In this document: positions 26,468-35,977 of the stretch, piece by piece | Layout: each line of letters opens with the position of its first letter | How positions within the stretch are numbered: position 1 is the stretch's first letter | Assembly (NCBI GenBank): GCA_964373665.1 | Contig: CAYJVM010000002.1 | Location: 1-64,000, forward strand | Direction: 5' to 3' | Length of the DNA: 64,000 bases | From: JACOWB01 sp964373665 | GTDB taxonomy: Archaea > Aenigmatarchaeota > Aenigmatarchaeia > CG10238-14 > SCSR01 | Notes under the pieces: model-generated | Seen by the model: the letters and a program-made list of their open reading frames with translations, nothing else | Database searches by the model: none | What the model was told of the DNA's origin: nothing | Program-made: the position numbers and the translations under genes

Positions 26468-27481
26468 TTAAAGAAGATACAAACCAAGACCTAAAGCGAC
26501 AAATAGAACTTCAATTAAGATGCATATCCATACGATTTGCTTCTCTGTGAATTTACCAGCATTCATTATAACATGCGTAAGACTGTAAAAATTTTTCCCA
26601 TAAATATTTTCAATTGTCCCGTCACTCTTGAGTTTACCCAAACTACTCGCCCCCAATCTGGATCTCAGCTTCAAACCAAATTCCACAAAAAACGGCATCA
26701 TAAATATGATGCCCAGTCTCTGCATATTACCAACAATTACACCTGTAGCAAGTAGCGCACCGAGCAGATACGTCAAAGAATCCCCTGGTAAAATCCTCGC
26801 TGGGTAGTAGTTGTACTTAAAGAACGCTAGAGTGGCGGCAGCGGATACGAAGAACAGAACCGCAATTTGGTTGTTAGTCAGTAGCGAGAAAATTCCCAGA
26901 CCAAGCATGTAAACTACACCCATCCCAGCTTCCATACCATTAAAACCGCCCAGCAAGTTTATTGCATTGCTTGTACCAACAACACCGATAGGAATCAGAA
27001 TCAAAGGATAAAGAACACCCACATCTACTAGTCCAATCAACGGTAGTGTTATATGAGAACTGCCAGCGCTTATCACCATTAAAGGCACAGCAGCAGGCAA
27101 CGTAAGCAACGGTTTCAACCATTGCGGCAATCCTATTCGAATCTCTTTAACACCTTTCACACTAACTTTTCTTCTCGAGACATTAAGGTCGTCAAATACA
27201 CCAATCAGGGTGATGATCAAGACAGACGATATTATAGCCAGCAGACTCAAAGTGATGGTAGACGATCCTACAAAAAATGTCTCCACACCAATAAAAGTCA
27301 GCAAACCAACTAGGATGCCTATAGCAACGCATGTCCCACCTGCAGAAGGAAGAATAGGCTTGTCTGTTTTATGCTGGTCTATGGCGACTACACCCACGTT
27401 TTTCAGATATCTTATTAGTGGTGGAGTGATAAAAAATGTAACAAAAAACGCTACTAGGAAACTTATAATCACAGTTATCAT
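26468..27481 (-). CDS. UDP-HexNAc:polyprenyl-phosphate HexNAc-1-phosphotransferase
   Basis: This 337-residue polytopic protein (about 10 membrane helices) belongs to the MraY/WecA/Alg7 family. It starts lipid-linked glycan assembly by moving a HexNAc-1-phosphate to dolichol phosphate. Motifs include DKPILPSAGGTCVAIG, LIGVFDDL with conserved aspartates, NAINLLGGFNGMEAGMG (the N-x-x-N-x-x-D-like magnesium site) and ARILPGDSLTYLLG. The N-terminal pattern and GFNG segment look more like the Alg7/archaeal AglH branch than MraY. It is followed by the Alg14 and Alg13-like genes, which would add the next sugar. Confidence 0.9.
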   Translation of the reverse strand: MITVIISFLVAFFVTFFITPPLIRYLKNVGVVAIDQHKTDKPILPSAGGTCVAIGILVGLLTFIGVETFFVGSSTITLSLLAIISSVLIITLIGVFDDLNVSRRKVSVKGVKEIRIGLPQWLKPLLTLPAAVPLMVISAGSSHITLPLIGLVDVGVLYPLILIPIGVVGTSNAINLLGGFNGMEAGMGVVYMLGLGIFSLLTNNQIAVLFFVSAAATLAFFKYNYYPARILPGDSLTYLLGALLATGVIVGNMQRLGIIFMMPFFVEFGLKLRSRLGASSLGKLKSDGTIENIYGKNFYSLTHVIMNAGKFTEKQIVWICILIEVLFVALGLGLYLL

Positions 27482-27485
27482 AAAA

Positions 27486-29078
27486 TCAATAAATCACTTT
27501 ATACAATATATTACCATCACAACCGCCTTGGCTTAAACATTGATCTAAAGGCGGTCCGTTTTCATAGACCTTTTCAAATTTATCCGGATTGTTTTCAAGT
27601 AGCCTGACAAAACTGATTGAATAACTTTCTCTGGAAGGTTGATCTGATAAGCTAAACTTCTGTATGAAGAGGTGAGTTATACCGTGGGTTTTTACCACAT
27701 CCACTATGTCGTCTGGATTTTCGCCAAGGCGTATATCTGCCCACCCTGGACTTACAGTTCTTTCGCATGCATATGATGCTCTATGTCCCCAGAATGTCAT
27801 TATTATGACGTCTTTTGGAAGATTTTCCTTTACCCAATCACAAGCCACGAAGAACAATGGGGAGAATTGTTTCACCTGCTTCATAACCGCCAGTTTCGAT
27901 GTGATGTTTTGGTATGAAAAGAACAAAATGACAACTATTACAACCAGAGCCAAGTATTTCTGATACTTTTCTATGAACCTGTATAACTCAACCCAGTAAT
28001 GCGAACTGATTAAGATTAACAGCGAAGACCAGAACAACATTTGGCGTGCAGTGTCCTCAACCCTATTAAATGTCACATACAGTGCATAAGCGCTTAAGGA
28101 CAACATTATCAATATAATTGCACGGAATTTCTCGTCCTTTCTTGTCAGAAAAATTATAAATCCTCCAAACAAGCCAATCAAAATAAACCACTCATTACCG
28201 TAAGCAAAATTAACATAATTCACCAATCCAAAGCTCGTTAAGCTGGCCTCCGAGCCCCCAGCTAAACTGCGAACTTCGAATTCCTTAGTCTCTTCAAAGT
28301 TTCTTATTACGCAACCTCCTGTTTCAGCCAAACCAAATGGAATGTAGCATAATGGTGTGTTATAATGGGCATAGTTTCTCAAGAAGAACCCGCCTGATAC
28401 AAGCAGTACAATAATTAAAAATGCAGAATACATCTTTAGATGATGGATAAATTTCCCCTCTTTAATCAGGAGATACAAGAAAGCTAGAGGTAAAAATAAT
28501 AAAACCGTGAATCCAGCCTGTTTAGTTAATATGGCCAAGCCTCCAAAAACTGCTGACAAGATCCAGTATTTTTTGCTATCTTCCTTAAGCGCTATCATGA
28601 AAGTGAAGAGAAATATAATCATGTAGAATACAAGCAATATTTCATCAAAGACCAGGATTGTATAAGTCACGAAAGATGGTATACCTATAAAAATCAGGGT
28701 TGCAATCAATCCAAGCTCCTTACCATACAACCTTTTCAGCAGAAGGTAAAACACAAGTCCTATAAGAGCAGCTATTAACGGTGACAGAAGTTTCAGTACG
28801 ATTTCGCTTTTGAAAAAGATAAAAAGAAAGCCAGCTTCTAGTATATTGAACAAAGGCGGTCTGGCATAATTTGTTTTGTAGACTTCTGTATATCCTAGGG
28901 GAAACCATTTTGGATATTCCAAATTTTCAGCCATCCATCTGGCCAATCCACCATGAAATCCCTCATCACCAAAGATTATGTTCGATTGTATGGATGTGTT
29001 GGCTTCTGTGATGAAAACTAGGCCGACTATGAGCAATAAGAATATTATAAAATCCCTTGAGCCCAACTGTATAACCAT
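27486..29078 (-). CDS. GT39-like polytopic glycosyltransferase
   Basis: A membrane protein of about 530 residues with roughly 11-12 hydrophobic helices. A first extracytoplasmic loop is rich in acidic residues (FGDEGFHGGLARWMAENL), and YARPPLFNILEAGFL is typical of GT-C enzymes of the ArnT/PMT kind. A soluble C-terminal tail follows the last helix, with CDWVKENLPKD and RTVSPGWADIRLG. It would use a polyprenyl-phosphate sugar outside the cell to decorate a glycan, lipid or protein. The ATG at 29078 is preferred over a TTG at 29093. The stop is 4 bases before the phosphotransferase gene. Confidence 0.78.
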   Translation of the reverse strand: MVIQLGSRDFIIFLLLIVGLVFITEANTSIQSNIIFGDEGFHGGLARWMAENLEYPKWFPLGYTEVYKTNYARPPLFNILEAGFLFIFFKSEIVLKLLSPLIAALIGLVFYLLLKRLYGKELGLIATLIFIGIPSFVTYTILVFDEILLVFYMIIFLFTFMIALKEDSKKYWILSAVFGGLAILTKQAGFTVLLFLPLAFLYLLIKEGKFIHHLKMYSAFLIIVLLVSGGFFLRNYAHYNTPLCYIPFGLAETGGCVIRNFEETKEFEVRSLAGGSEASLTSFGLVNYVNFAYGNEWFILIGLFGGFIIFLTRKDEKFRAIILIMLSLSAYALYVTFNRVEDTARQMLFWSSLLILISSHYWVELYRFIEKYQKYLALVVIVVILFFSYQNITSKLAVMKQVKQFSPLFFVACDWVKENLPKDVIIMTFWGHRASYACERTVSPGWADIRLGENPDDIVDVVKTHGITHLFIQKFSLSDQPSRESYSISFVRLLENNPDKFEKVYENGPPLDQCLSQGGCDGNILYKVIY

Positions 29079-29127
29079 CGAATCATCTTTCAAATAGATA
29101 ATATCAAAGTTAAGCTTTTAAACTAAG

Positions 29128-29946
29128 TTATTCGCAAAGTCCCATCCAGTACCAGTTGTCCAGATGCTTTATCTTGTACCCGTATTTTTCCAGAACTTTT
29201 CTGCACGCATCTACATACTCCTGGTTCCATGCCTCAAATATGATTTTGGCCTTTCCAGATTTCAGAATGTTCTTCATTCCTTCCAAAACTTGCCTCTCGG
29301 CACCCTCCACATCAATCTTAACCAAATCAACTTTCCTGATATTAAGGTTGTCCAGTATGTTGTCCAGCGTGTCAGCCTTCGTTGTGATGTAGTTCTTAGA
29401 TGTCTTTACTGCCGAAGCCAGCAATGGCTGGTCTTCGTGGCTGAAAAGTTTCAAGTCAGTCTTTTTGCTCCAGCATGCCAAGTTTAATGCAACAGCGTTA
29501 CTGCAGTTATTCAAGTCCATATTTTTCTCAAGAGTTTTGAAATTTTCTGGATGAGGCTCTATCGAAATTATTTTCCCTTTACCACCTAAACTTTTTGACA
29601 TCATAACCGTATACTTTCCTATATTTGCTCCCACATCGACGAATACCCCCCTTTTTAGCGATTTGAAATGTTTCCTGAGAGATGACTCAAAGTCTTCCGA
29701 TACTACGTCCAAGTCGACATTGTCCCTACAAAAGAACAAACCATCCGAATTTTCTATCACAAAATTGTTAAAGAAAGCCTTTGGCGGTATGAGATTGCGC
29801 TTAATGAGTGCAAACGACAAGCTGTTTATTGGAAAAAAAAGCAGGTGCGTCAATGTATAAGCGAATATGTTAAGCTTATCTTGTATCTTACGTCCCTTTC
29901 TAAATCTTGTTGCGAATTCCAAGGCCTTTTCCACTTTCACAATCAT
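29128..29946 (-). CDS. FkbM family methyltransferase
   Basis: A 272-residue SAM-dependent methyltransferase. GVFVDVGANIGKYTVMMSKSL is the SAM site, IISIEPHPENFKTLEKN the ribose-binding acidic strand, and VDLVKIDVEGAERQVLEGM the diagnostic FkbM motif. It probably O-methylates a sugar of the surface glycan. An N-terminal region of about 90 residues precedes the core. The start overlaps the end of the upstream glycosyltransferase gene by 4 bases, so translation is coupled. Confidence 0.88.
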   Translation of the reverse strand: MIVKVEKALEFATRFRKGRKIQDKLNIFAYTLTHLLFFPINSLSFALIKRNLIPPKAFFNNFVIENSDGLFFCRDNVDLDVVSEDFESSLRKHFKSLKRGVFVDVGANIGKYTVMMSKSLGGKGKIISIEPHPENFKTLEKNMDLNNCSNAVALNLACWSKKTDLKLFSHEDQPLLASAVKTSKNYITTKADTLDNILDNLNIRKVDLVKIDVEGAERQVLEGMKNILKSGKAKIIFEAWNQEYVDACRKVLEKYGYKIKHLDNWYWMGLCE

Positions 29947-31022
29947 GACCCAGTTTTTAGTAATTTTTTGTACAGCTTAATATGCCTATCGGCTATGGCA
30001 GGCCAATTTGCAATATTTCTGTAACGATTGATGTTTTTCAGGTAGTGGGAATAGTTTCTATAGATTTTTTTCACAGCTTCCGCTATTTGTTTCGAGTTTC
30101 CCACATTCACCACTAATCCACATTTTGACGCCTTAACAGTCTCTTCTATAGGGCCTTTCGTCCTAGTGACAACTACCGGGACTTTGTAGGAGAACGCCTC
30201 ATTCAGGATACCCGATTGGTAAGGTGCCCACAGGTAGGGCAATACTACAAAATTGGCCTCTTCATAAAGGTCAGATTTTTCATCCTCGCTTATCCAACCA
30301 TAGCCTATCTTTATGTTTCCCAGATTGTTTCCAGCTATCCTATCTTCAAGCGTCTTCGCATACGATGCATTTATAACCTCCCCTTTAATTACCAGATTGA
30401 AGTCAGGCAACTGTTTCATCGCGTCAATCAGGTATTCCAATCCTTTCTCAGGGTTTATTCTGCCTTGAAAAAGGATGTTTTTTCCTTTCTTCTTTGTGAC
30501 GTCAAACTTGTGAAGTCCATATGGTATGTATACAGCTTCGTTTCTATCGTTGGAAATTGTGGCTATCTGACTCTTGCCATGCACAATGGATTTGTCGGCT
30601 TTTCTTGACATCTCACCTTCAAAGTTTTTAACGAGAAAGTCTTTCACCCCCCTTGTTTCTGTATGGACTTCGTGAAATGTCACTACTTTCTTGATGTCCA
30701 AATCCATCAGTTTTGTCAATTTCATGTTTACGGAAAGTGTCTTCAAGTGCAAGAGTGGCTTGAACTTGGCATCTAGATTCAAATATCGTCCGCTAGTTAT
30801 GTACTGGATGTGCAGGATGTTCAATCTTTCCCTTTGTATTACATCCTTGACAGTCCCAATAAAATCTCCGGCCAAGTCAACCTTATAGTCGCATTTAGAT
30901 TCTCCCCATCCTATTGAAATCGCGTGGCATCTTTTCTTCAATTCGTCCAGCAAATCTTGTGAATAAAGCGCTATCCCGGTCTCGGGAAAGAATTTGCTTA
31001 AAAGGCCAACGCGGATTTCCAT
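29943..31022 (-). CDS. Family 4 glycosyltransferase
   Basis: A 359-residue GT-B protein. The N-terminal domain starts VGLLSKFFPETGIALYSQDL with VTFHEVHTETRG, and YIPYGLHKF links to the C-terminal GT4 domain. That domain has NILFQGRINPEKGLEYLIDAM and PYLWAPYQSGILNEAFSYKVPVV, where the E of LNEAFS fits the family's second catalytic-site glutamate. Acceptor and donor cannot be read from sequence. It is the first gene of a coupled pair with the FkbM methyltransferase. Confidence 0.87.
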   Translation of the reverse strand: MEIRVGLLSKFFPETGIALYSQDLLDELKKRCHAISIGWGESKCDYKVDLAGDFIGTVKDVIQRERLNILHIQYITSGRYLNLDAKFKPLLHLKTLSVNMKLTKLMDLDIKKVVTFHEVHTETRGVKDFLVKNFEGEMSRKADKSIVHGKSQIATISNDRNEAVYIPYGLHKFDVTKKKGKNILFQGRINPEKGLEYLIDAMKQLPDFNLVIKGEVINASYAKTLEDRIAGNNLGNIKIGYGWISEDEKSDLYEEANFVVLPYLWAPYQSGILNEAFSYKVPVVVTRTKGPIEETVKASKCGLVVNVGNSKQIAEAVKKIYRNYSHYLKNINRYRNIANWPAIADRHIKLYKKLLKTGS

Positions 31023-31064
31023 ATTAACAACCTATCAAATGGAAGAGACATGATGTGACACGAG

Positions 31065-32051
31065 CTAATTTTCCTTGTCTCCATAATCTTCAAGTAAATA
31101 TTTGTAGAAATCTTTTTTTGTACTTTTTAGGATTTCACATTTGTTGAAAGCCTTTTCCAGTACATCTTCCATTCCATTTTCTATAAACTGCGGGTCAATG
31201 TTGTTCAAGTATGAGTATGCCAAAAATGTCTCTTTCGCAAAGAAATTGCTGAACAAAGAGTGTATGGTAGATGAAATAGTTTTAATTATTGCGGACTTTT
31301 TGTCTATTTTTTGTCTTCCTTCACCCCATTCCAAGAAATAAACTTTCTCCAGATCACCACCCTTATCTATAGGCAGCAATTTCGAGAGGTCCACTCTCAG
31401 ATTTGGGTCGACGTACAAGTACAAAGGCGGCATTTTTGATATTACGTACTTGAATAAAAGCTTCATTCTGTTGAGAGGCGACAGTCTGACGTTATGCACA
31501 TTCTTCGAATGGAAATAAATCCCGGCCTTCTCTGGGAAAGAAAACACCCTGCCATTCTTACCAACGATTACTGTATCATCTCCTAGGACACCAAAGTTTT
31601 GTTTTGCAAGACCGAAAATCGTAGAAGATTTACCCATCTCCGACCATGCCGCTATGATGAATGCTTTGTCACCCTTTGTAAGGCCGCCTGAATGCACGAA
31701 AGTGTAGCCTTTTTGCAGAAGCTTTACCTGAATGATAAAGTCAATCATCGCATCTACGCCAAACATACTATGCGTGAATTTTGTAAAATGAAATTCAGTC
31801 CTCTTTCCGAGCAAGTCTTTTATCAACAATTTCTGTATTGGTCTTCCGTAAAACGGATATTCAAGAAAAAGGTTGCCGTCCCCACCAAAAAACTTTAAAC
31901 CCAGCTTGCCGTATTTTGAAGTGTCAAAATCAAAGTTCCCCTGCTTTATTACAATGTCGACATGCTTCGGCTTGCCTTCAAAATAGTCCGGCAATATTTT
32001 GATATTCGACTCTATGCCTATGATATCATGGATATTGTAATACATTTTCAT
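31065..32051 (-). CDS. HPr kinase-like P-loop protein
   Basis: A 328-residue protein whose middle contains HSGGLTKGDKAFIIAAWSEMGKSST, a P-loop-like segment, followed by GVLGDDTVIV and GRVFSFP. These match the order seen in HprK-like kinases of peptide-modification and glycan loci (H-g, GxSGxGKS, l-DD, pFP). The loop lacks the usual second glycine (WSEMGKSS), so nucleotide binding is likely but not proven. There is no HPr or PTS gene nearby. A role in phosphorylating a sugar or protein during glycan assembly is inference. It diverges from the glycosyltransferase gene at 32122. Confidence 0.6.
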   Translation of the reverse strand: MKMYYNIHDIIGIESNIKILPDYFEGKPKHVDIVIKQGNFDFDTSKYGKLGLKFFGGDGNLFLEYPFYGRPIQKLLIKDLLGKRTEFHFTKFTHSMFGVDAMIDFIIQVKLLQKGYTFVHSGGLTKGDKAFIIAAWSEMGKSSTIFGLAKQNFGVLGDDTVIVGKNGRVFSFPEKAGIYFHSKNVHNVRLSPLNRMKLLFKYVISKMPPLYLYVDPNLRVDLSKLLPIDKGGDLEKVYFLEWGEGRQKIDKKSAIIKTISSTIHSLFSNFFAKETFLAYSYLNNIDPQFIENGMEDVLEKAFNKCEILKSTKKDFYKYLLEDYGDKEN

Positions 32052-32121
32052 CCTCTATAACTAATTCAACCAAAGGTTAAAATACTTAGCCTTTGAGTAA
32101 TTTTATCGAGTGTTTGGTTAA

Positions 32122-33288
32122 ATGAAAATAATGATATCTTCTGATCTGGCGCCACCATATTTGGGTGGCGGCGAGACTTATACTCTCAACTTGGGCAAAG
32201 GGCTTGTTAAACTTGGACACGATGTCCATTGGTTGACTTCTAGCATACCAAACACAATGTCTGAAGACATAATGGAGGGTATAAATGTGCACAGGGTTCC
32301 TATACTGTACCCTTCCAAATACCTTTTCCCAGGCAGGCAGTCATTTGCTTTAACGTCGATTTTGAAAGGGATAAGGTTGGCTAGGAAGATGGATATTGTT
32401 CAGATAAATACTCTTGTACCTGGTTTGACAGGTTGGATGATTTCAAAGTATGCGAAAAAGCCTTCTGTATTGTATTGCCATGAGTTCTTCAACGAACTGT
32501 GGCGTAAAATAGGACAGAACACGATTGAAAAATATCTTTATCCTCTAACCGAAAAGCTGATGTCCAAGTCGCCTTACGATTGGTTTGCATGCCCGTCTGA
32601 GTATTCGAAGACAACTCTAGAAATCAATGGCGTACCTTCAGAAAAAATAACAGTAATACCACACGGTGTTGATGATAAAGTTGATGGTAAGGTAGGTGAT
32701 TACAAAAAGGAACTCGGCCTGGAAAACAACTTGATAATAGGTTATATTGGTAGGTTGTCGGTGAAGAAAACAGGACAATCAAAAAATCTGGTTACTTTAC
32801 TCAAGTCTGTAAAAATTGTTTCGGAAAAAATGCCGAACGTCAAGCTAGTAATGGTTGGCTCTGGTTATGGTGAGCTTGTACCTTATATTAAGGGCCTAAG
32901 ACTCGAAAACAATGTTGTATATTTGGGAAAGATACCGCAAGAAGATGTGGCAAGATTCTTTAGGATGTGTGATGTTGTAGTATGTCCTGCATTGAGCGAT
33001 GGTTTTTGCTTCCTGCTTGCTGATGCAAGCTATTATGGTGTCGCGACTGTCGGCACGAATATGGGCTCGCATCCAGAAAGGATAGACGATAGCGTCACTG
33101 GATTTTTGTCGTCAGAAACTGCAGAAAATATAGCAGATAAAATCATCACGCTTCTAAAAGATGAAAACTTGAGGAGAAAACTGGGCTTCAATGGAGCCGA
33201 AAAATATAAAAGCTTCACTTGGGAGAAGACAGCGAAAAAGCATTTGGAGATGTATGAAAACGTTATTAAGCAAAAGGTTGATATTTAA
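32122..33288 (+). CDS. Family 4 glycosyltransferase
   Basis: A 388-residue GT-B enzyme with the classic N-terminus MISSDLAPPYLGGGETYTLNL. HEFFNELWRKIG, VIPHGVDDK and IIGYIGRLSVKKTGQSKN mark the donor domain. CPALSDGFCFLLADASYYGVATVGTN holds the nucleotide-sugar site, in which the first glutamate of the usual E-x7-E is replaced (DGFCFLLAD). That may indicate altered donor binding. It precedes aglB by 12 bases and is likely co-transcribed with it, which suggests a role in the oligosaccharide that AglB transfers. Confidence 0.88.
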   Translation: MKIMISSDLAPPYLGGGETYTLNLGKGLVKLGHDVHWLTSSIPNTMSEDIMEGINVHRVPILYPSKYLFPGRQSFALTSILKGIRLARKMDIVQINTLVPGLTGWMISKYAKKPSVLYCHEFFNELWRKIGQNTIEKYLYPLTEKLMSKSPYDWFACPSEYSKTTLEINGVPSEKITVIPHGVDDKVDGKVGDYKKELGLENNLIIGYIGRLSVKKTGQSKNLVTLLKSVKIVSEKMPNVKLVMVGSGYGELVPYIKGLRLENNVVYLGKIPQEDVARFFRMCDVVVCPALSDGFCFLLADASYYGVATVGTNMGSHPERIDDSVTGFLSSETAENIADKIITLLKDENLRRKLGFNGAEKYKSFTWEKTAKKHLEMYENVIKQKVDI

Positions 33289-33300
33289 GAAATCCGAGCG

Positions 33301-35421
33301 ATGACAATGAAGGTGAAAATAGATAGAAAAGCTGCTTTGACTACCTTAGCTACTCTACTCGGTCTACTTTTAATAATTTTCATAAGCGTGCAAATTAGAT
33401 CAGGTACATTATCATCCCCCACTGTTCTAGATTATGATCCTTGGTGGTTCTATAGGCATGCGAAGGAAATTGTAGATAACGACTATAAAATACCAAGCTG
33501 GGACCTACTAAGCTACTATCCACCTGGAAGACCTTACTCTATATATCAAGGATGGTCATTTACCATAGCATACATGTATAAGGTGCTCAACAACTTCATG
33601 ACAATCGACCTTATGCAGGTAGCGAAATTGGCACCAATAATAATGGTAGCACTGACCACGATACCAGCGTTTTTGCTCGGTAGGATGCTTTCTAACAACA
33701 TAGGTGGTTTGTTAACTGCGTTGTTCGCCGTTATGTCCCCTAGTTTCATCGTGGTGTCTATGGCAGGCTATGTAGACACAGATGTTGTTGTAAACTTTTA
33801 CCTTTTCCTCTCGCTTCTGGCAATCGTTACCACAATCAAATTCTCCAAAAATCTTTTGGGTTCCATACCACTCTATGCAGTGAGCGTTATTTCAATTCTT
33901 TTGTTCGCATTCAACTGGAGCGCTGGTTGGCTGCCACTGATACTTTTCACTGCATTCATCCCGGCTTTCATAGCATTCAGAATACTTGAAGACATCATTC
34001 ACCAAAGGAGGTTCAGAGTTCATTGGAAAAATCTCGTTCCTGATATAAAGTCGATAATAATACCCATTTTCATAATACTCATCATAACAAACACCCTAGG
34101 ATTCATAATTTTTCAGAGGACAATGATACAGTCCTTCATTGGTGGGTTAACTTTCACAGGCATTGGGGGTGAACCCTTGATTGTAAATATTTCCGTCGCA
34201 GAACTTCAGACAGTACAGATTTTCACCAAAGATGGTTTCCTTTCGGTCGCAAATAGAGTTGGAATACTTCCCACAATCATGACACTTTTTGGATTGCCAT
34301 CGCTTGTTGTGTACAAGATTATCAGGAGGGAAAAAATTAATTTTATTGAAATTTTCCTGTTTATGTGGACTGTGATATCATTTTATCTCATTCTGAAAGG
34401 AACCAGATTCCAGCTATTGTTCAGCACAGCAACAGCTTTGTCAGGTGGTTATGTAATTGGAAATCTATTCGGCTATCTGAAGAGCAGAAATACGGTGATT
34501 TTCGCCACGACTTTTGCTGTTATAGGAGTTCTTTTATTCACATCTATTTCATCTGCTATGCAGATAGGTCAATCATCGAGGGATTTGGTCATCAGCCAAA
34601 ACTGGTACGACGCTTTGGATTGGTTGAAGGAAAACGCCGATAAGAATTCCATGGTTGCCACTTGGTGGGATCCAGGTCATATCATCTCAGGGTATACTGG
34701 ATTGAAGAGCCATGCGGATGGTGCACATTGTTGGTATGGGGACTGCATACCATACGATCACAATATAAGAATACGTGATATGGGGAGAATCATGTCTTCA
34801 AATAATGAAGATGAATCTATAGACATTATAAGGAAATATGTGCATCTCACAGATGAACAATGCGGTTTGGCTAGAAAGACACACGGGACCAAGATGCCGG
34901 ATGATGCGTGCAAAGACATTTCAGAAGTGTATGTATTGGCCACCAATGATTTGATAGGAAAATACTATTGGATGAGCTGTTTCGGCAGCTTCGATATGAA
35001 CTTGTGGAAATCCACAGGCGGAAAGCAGTGGAAGTGCGACGGTAAAAATTACCAGATCCTTCCATTAACACGTCTGGATGTTCCAGTTTATCAATCCGGC
35101 GGCATTTCTGTAACTTTACTACAGAACGGCACTGAGGTGGTTGCTGTATTAAGTGCACCAGGTCAGGGAATCAGAAATGTAATTGTGAAGGATTTGGTGT
35201 ATTATCAAAATGGTCAAATAGTCAGATCCAATGTTTCTGGGAACGATACGCTTGATGCAATGGTTTTGATTGACCCAACTTTCAGGTCGGCTTTCCTTAT
35301 GGACCCCTCGATAAGAGACTCTGTCTTTACAGACATGTTTTTCTTTGGGGGGAGCAGTCTGGAGAATTTCGAACTGGTGTATGCAAACCCAGAAGTAAAG
35401 ATATTTAAGGCGAAACTGTAG
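33301..35421 (+). CDS. aglB: Dolichyl-(phospho)oligosaccharide-protein glycotransferase
   Basis: This STT3-family oligosaccharyltransferase of 706 residues moves a finished lipid-linked glycan to asparagine in N-x-S/T sites on the outer membrane face. About 12-13 N-terminal membrane helices are followed by a soluble C-terminal domain. The first catalytic acidic motif is Asp44-Tyr-Asp46 (LDYDPWWFYRHAKE), and the second is the D159-T-D161 segment (AGYVDTD). The acceptor-recognition WWDxG motif reads WWDPG at 455-459, a known kind of variation from WWDYG. A late MVLIDPTFRSAF stretch may correspond to the DK or MI motif. It ends the glycan island and follows a GT4 gene. Confidence is high. Confidence 0.95.
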   Translation: MTMKVKIDRKAALTTLATLLGLLLIIFISVQIRSGTLSSPTVLDYDPWWFYRHAKEIVDNDYKIPSWDLLSYYPPGRPYSIYQGWSFTIAYMYKVLNNFMTIDLMQVAKLAPIIMVALTTIPAFLLGRMLSNNIGGLLTALFAVMSPSFIVVSMAGYVDTDVVVNFYLFLSLLAIVTTIKFSKNLLGSIPLYAVSVISILLFAFNWSAGWLPLILFTAFIPAFIAFRILEDIIHQRRFRVHWKNLVPDIKSIIIPIFIILIITNTLGFIIFQRTMIQSFIGGLTFTGIGGEPLIVNISVAELQTVQIFTKDGFLSVANRVGILPTIMTLFGLPSLVVYKIIRREKINFIEIFLFMWTVISFYLILKGTRFQLLFSTATALSGGYVIGNLFGYLKSRNTVIFATTFAVIGVLLFTSISSAMQIGQSSRDLVISQNWYDALDWLKENADKNSMVATWWDPGHIISGYTGLKSHADGAHCWYGDCIPYDHNIRIRDMGRIMSSNNEDESIDIIRKYVHLTDEQCGLARKTHGTKMPDDACKDISEVYVLATNDLIGKYYWMSCFGSFDMNLWKSTGGKQWKCDGKNYQILPLTRLDVPVYQSGGISVTLLQNGTEVVAVLSAPGQGIRNVIVKDLVYYQNGQIVRSNVSGNDTLDAMVLIDPTFRSAFLMDPSIRDSVFTDMFFFGGSSLENFELVYANPEVKIFKAKL

Positions 35422-35431
35422 TGAAGTTTTT

Positions 35432-35665
35432 ATGAAAAGGCATCTTGAAAGATTGAAAGGTAGAGACAATCTGGAAACGGCAGAGAACTATTGTGTAACT
35501 GCCATAATCTTAGGAGTTATAATATTGTCTTTGGGAATCGGGCTTAATGCTATTAGCACAAAGGGGGCCACAATGCTTTTGGCTATGTTTGGAGCTGTCG
35601 TTAGTTTTCTTGCAACTATTGCACTGATTGTAGTTTGGGTAATCAGAGAATTTAAGGAGAAATGA
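35432..35665 (+). CDS. Small two-helix membrane protein
   Basis: A 77-residue orphan with a charged N-terminus (KRHLERLKGRD), two hydrophobic helices (about 25-42 and 48-70) and a short basic-acidic tail. It begins 10 bases after aglB and is probably co-transcribed with it. No motif or family is recognised. Confidence 0.55.
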   Translation: MKRHLERLKGRDNLETAENYCVTAIILGVIILSLGIGLNAISTKGATMLLAMFGAVVSFLATIALIVVWVIREFKEK

Positions 35666-35710
35666 AATCAAACCCAATAGGAAAATCAAAAAACTTCAAT
35701 TAAGGTAACT

Positions 35711-35718
35711 ATTTATAC
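35711..35718 (+). promoter_or_regulatory. TATA-like box of the histone gene
   Basis: ATTTATAC is centred 25 bases before the histone ATG at 35740, predicting a leaderless mRNA. Confidence 0.5.
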
Positions 35719-35739
35719 CACCCGACATTAATTTTATTC

Positions 35740-35949
35740 ATGGCTAACATACTCCCAAAACTTCCTTTCGAAAGAACGTTGAAAAAAGTAGGCGCAAAGC
35801 GAGTCTCGCAAGAAGCGCTGGAAGAACTCGCAACAGTAATGGAAGACAGGTTGCTTGCAGTTGCCAAAGACGCGGTTGAGCTGGCCAAGCATGCTGGAAG
35901 GAAGACCATAATTGCCGAGGACATACGCCTCAGCAGAAAAAAGCCTTAA
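35740..35949 (+). CDS. Archaeal histone
   Basis: A single histone-fold protein of 69 residues that wraps DNA as dimers or longer polymers. It starts LPKLPFERTLKKVGAKRVS, typical of archaeal histones (LP-ap-eR-ik-aGA-RVS). The central helix is EALEELATVMEDRLLAVAKDAVELAKHAGRK (read in parts), and it ends with TIIAEDIRLSRK, the conserved T-x-x-x-x-DI element. No tail extensions are present. It is transcribed from its own promoter, and RPA follows 28 bases on. Confidence 0.95.
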   Translation: MANILPKLPFERTLKKVGAKRVSQEALEELATVMEDRLLAVAKDAVELAKHAGRKTIIAEDIRLSRKKP

Positions 35950-35977
35950 TTTATTTTTAAAACCCCAAACAATACTC

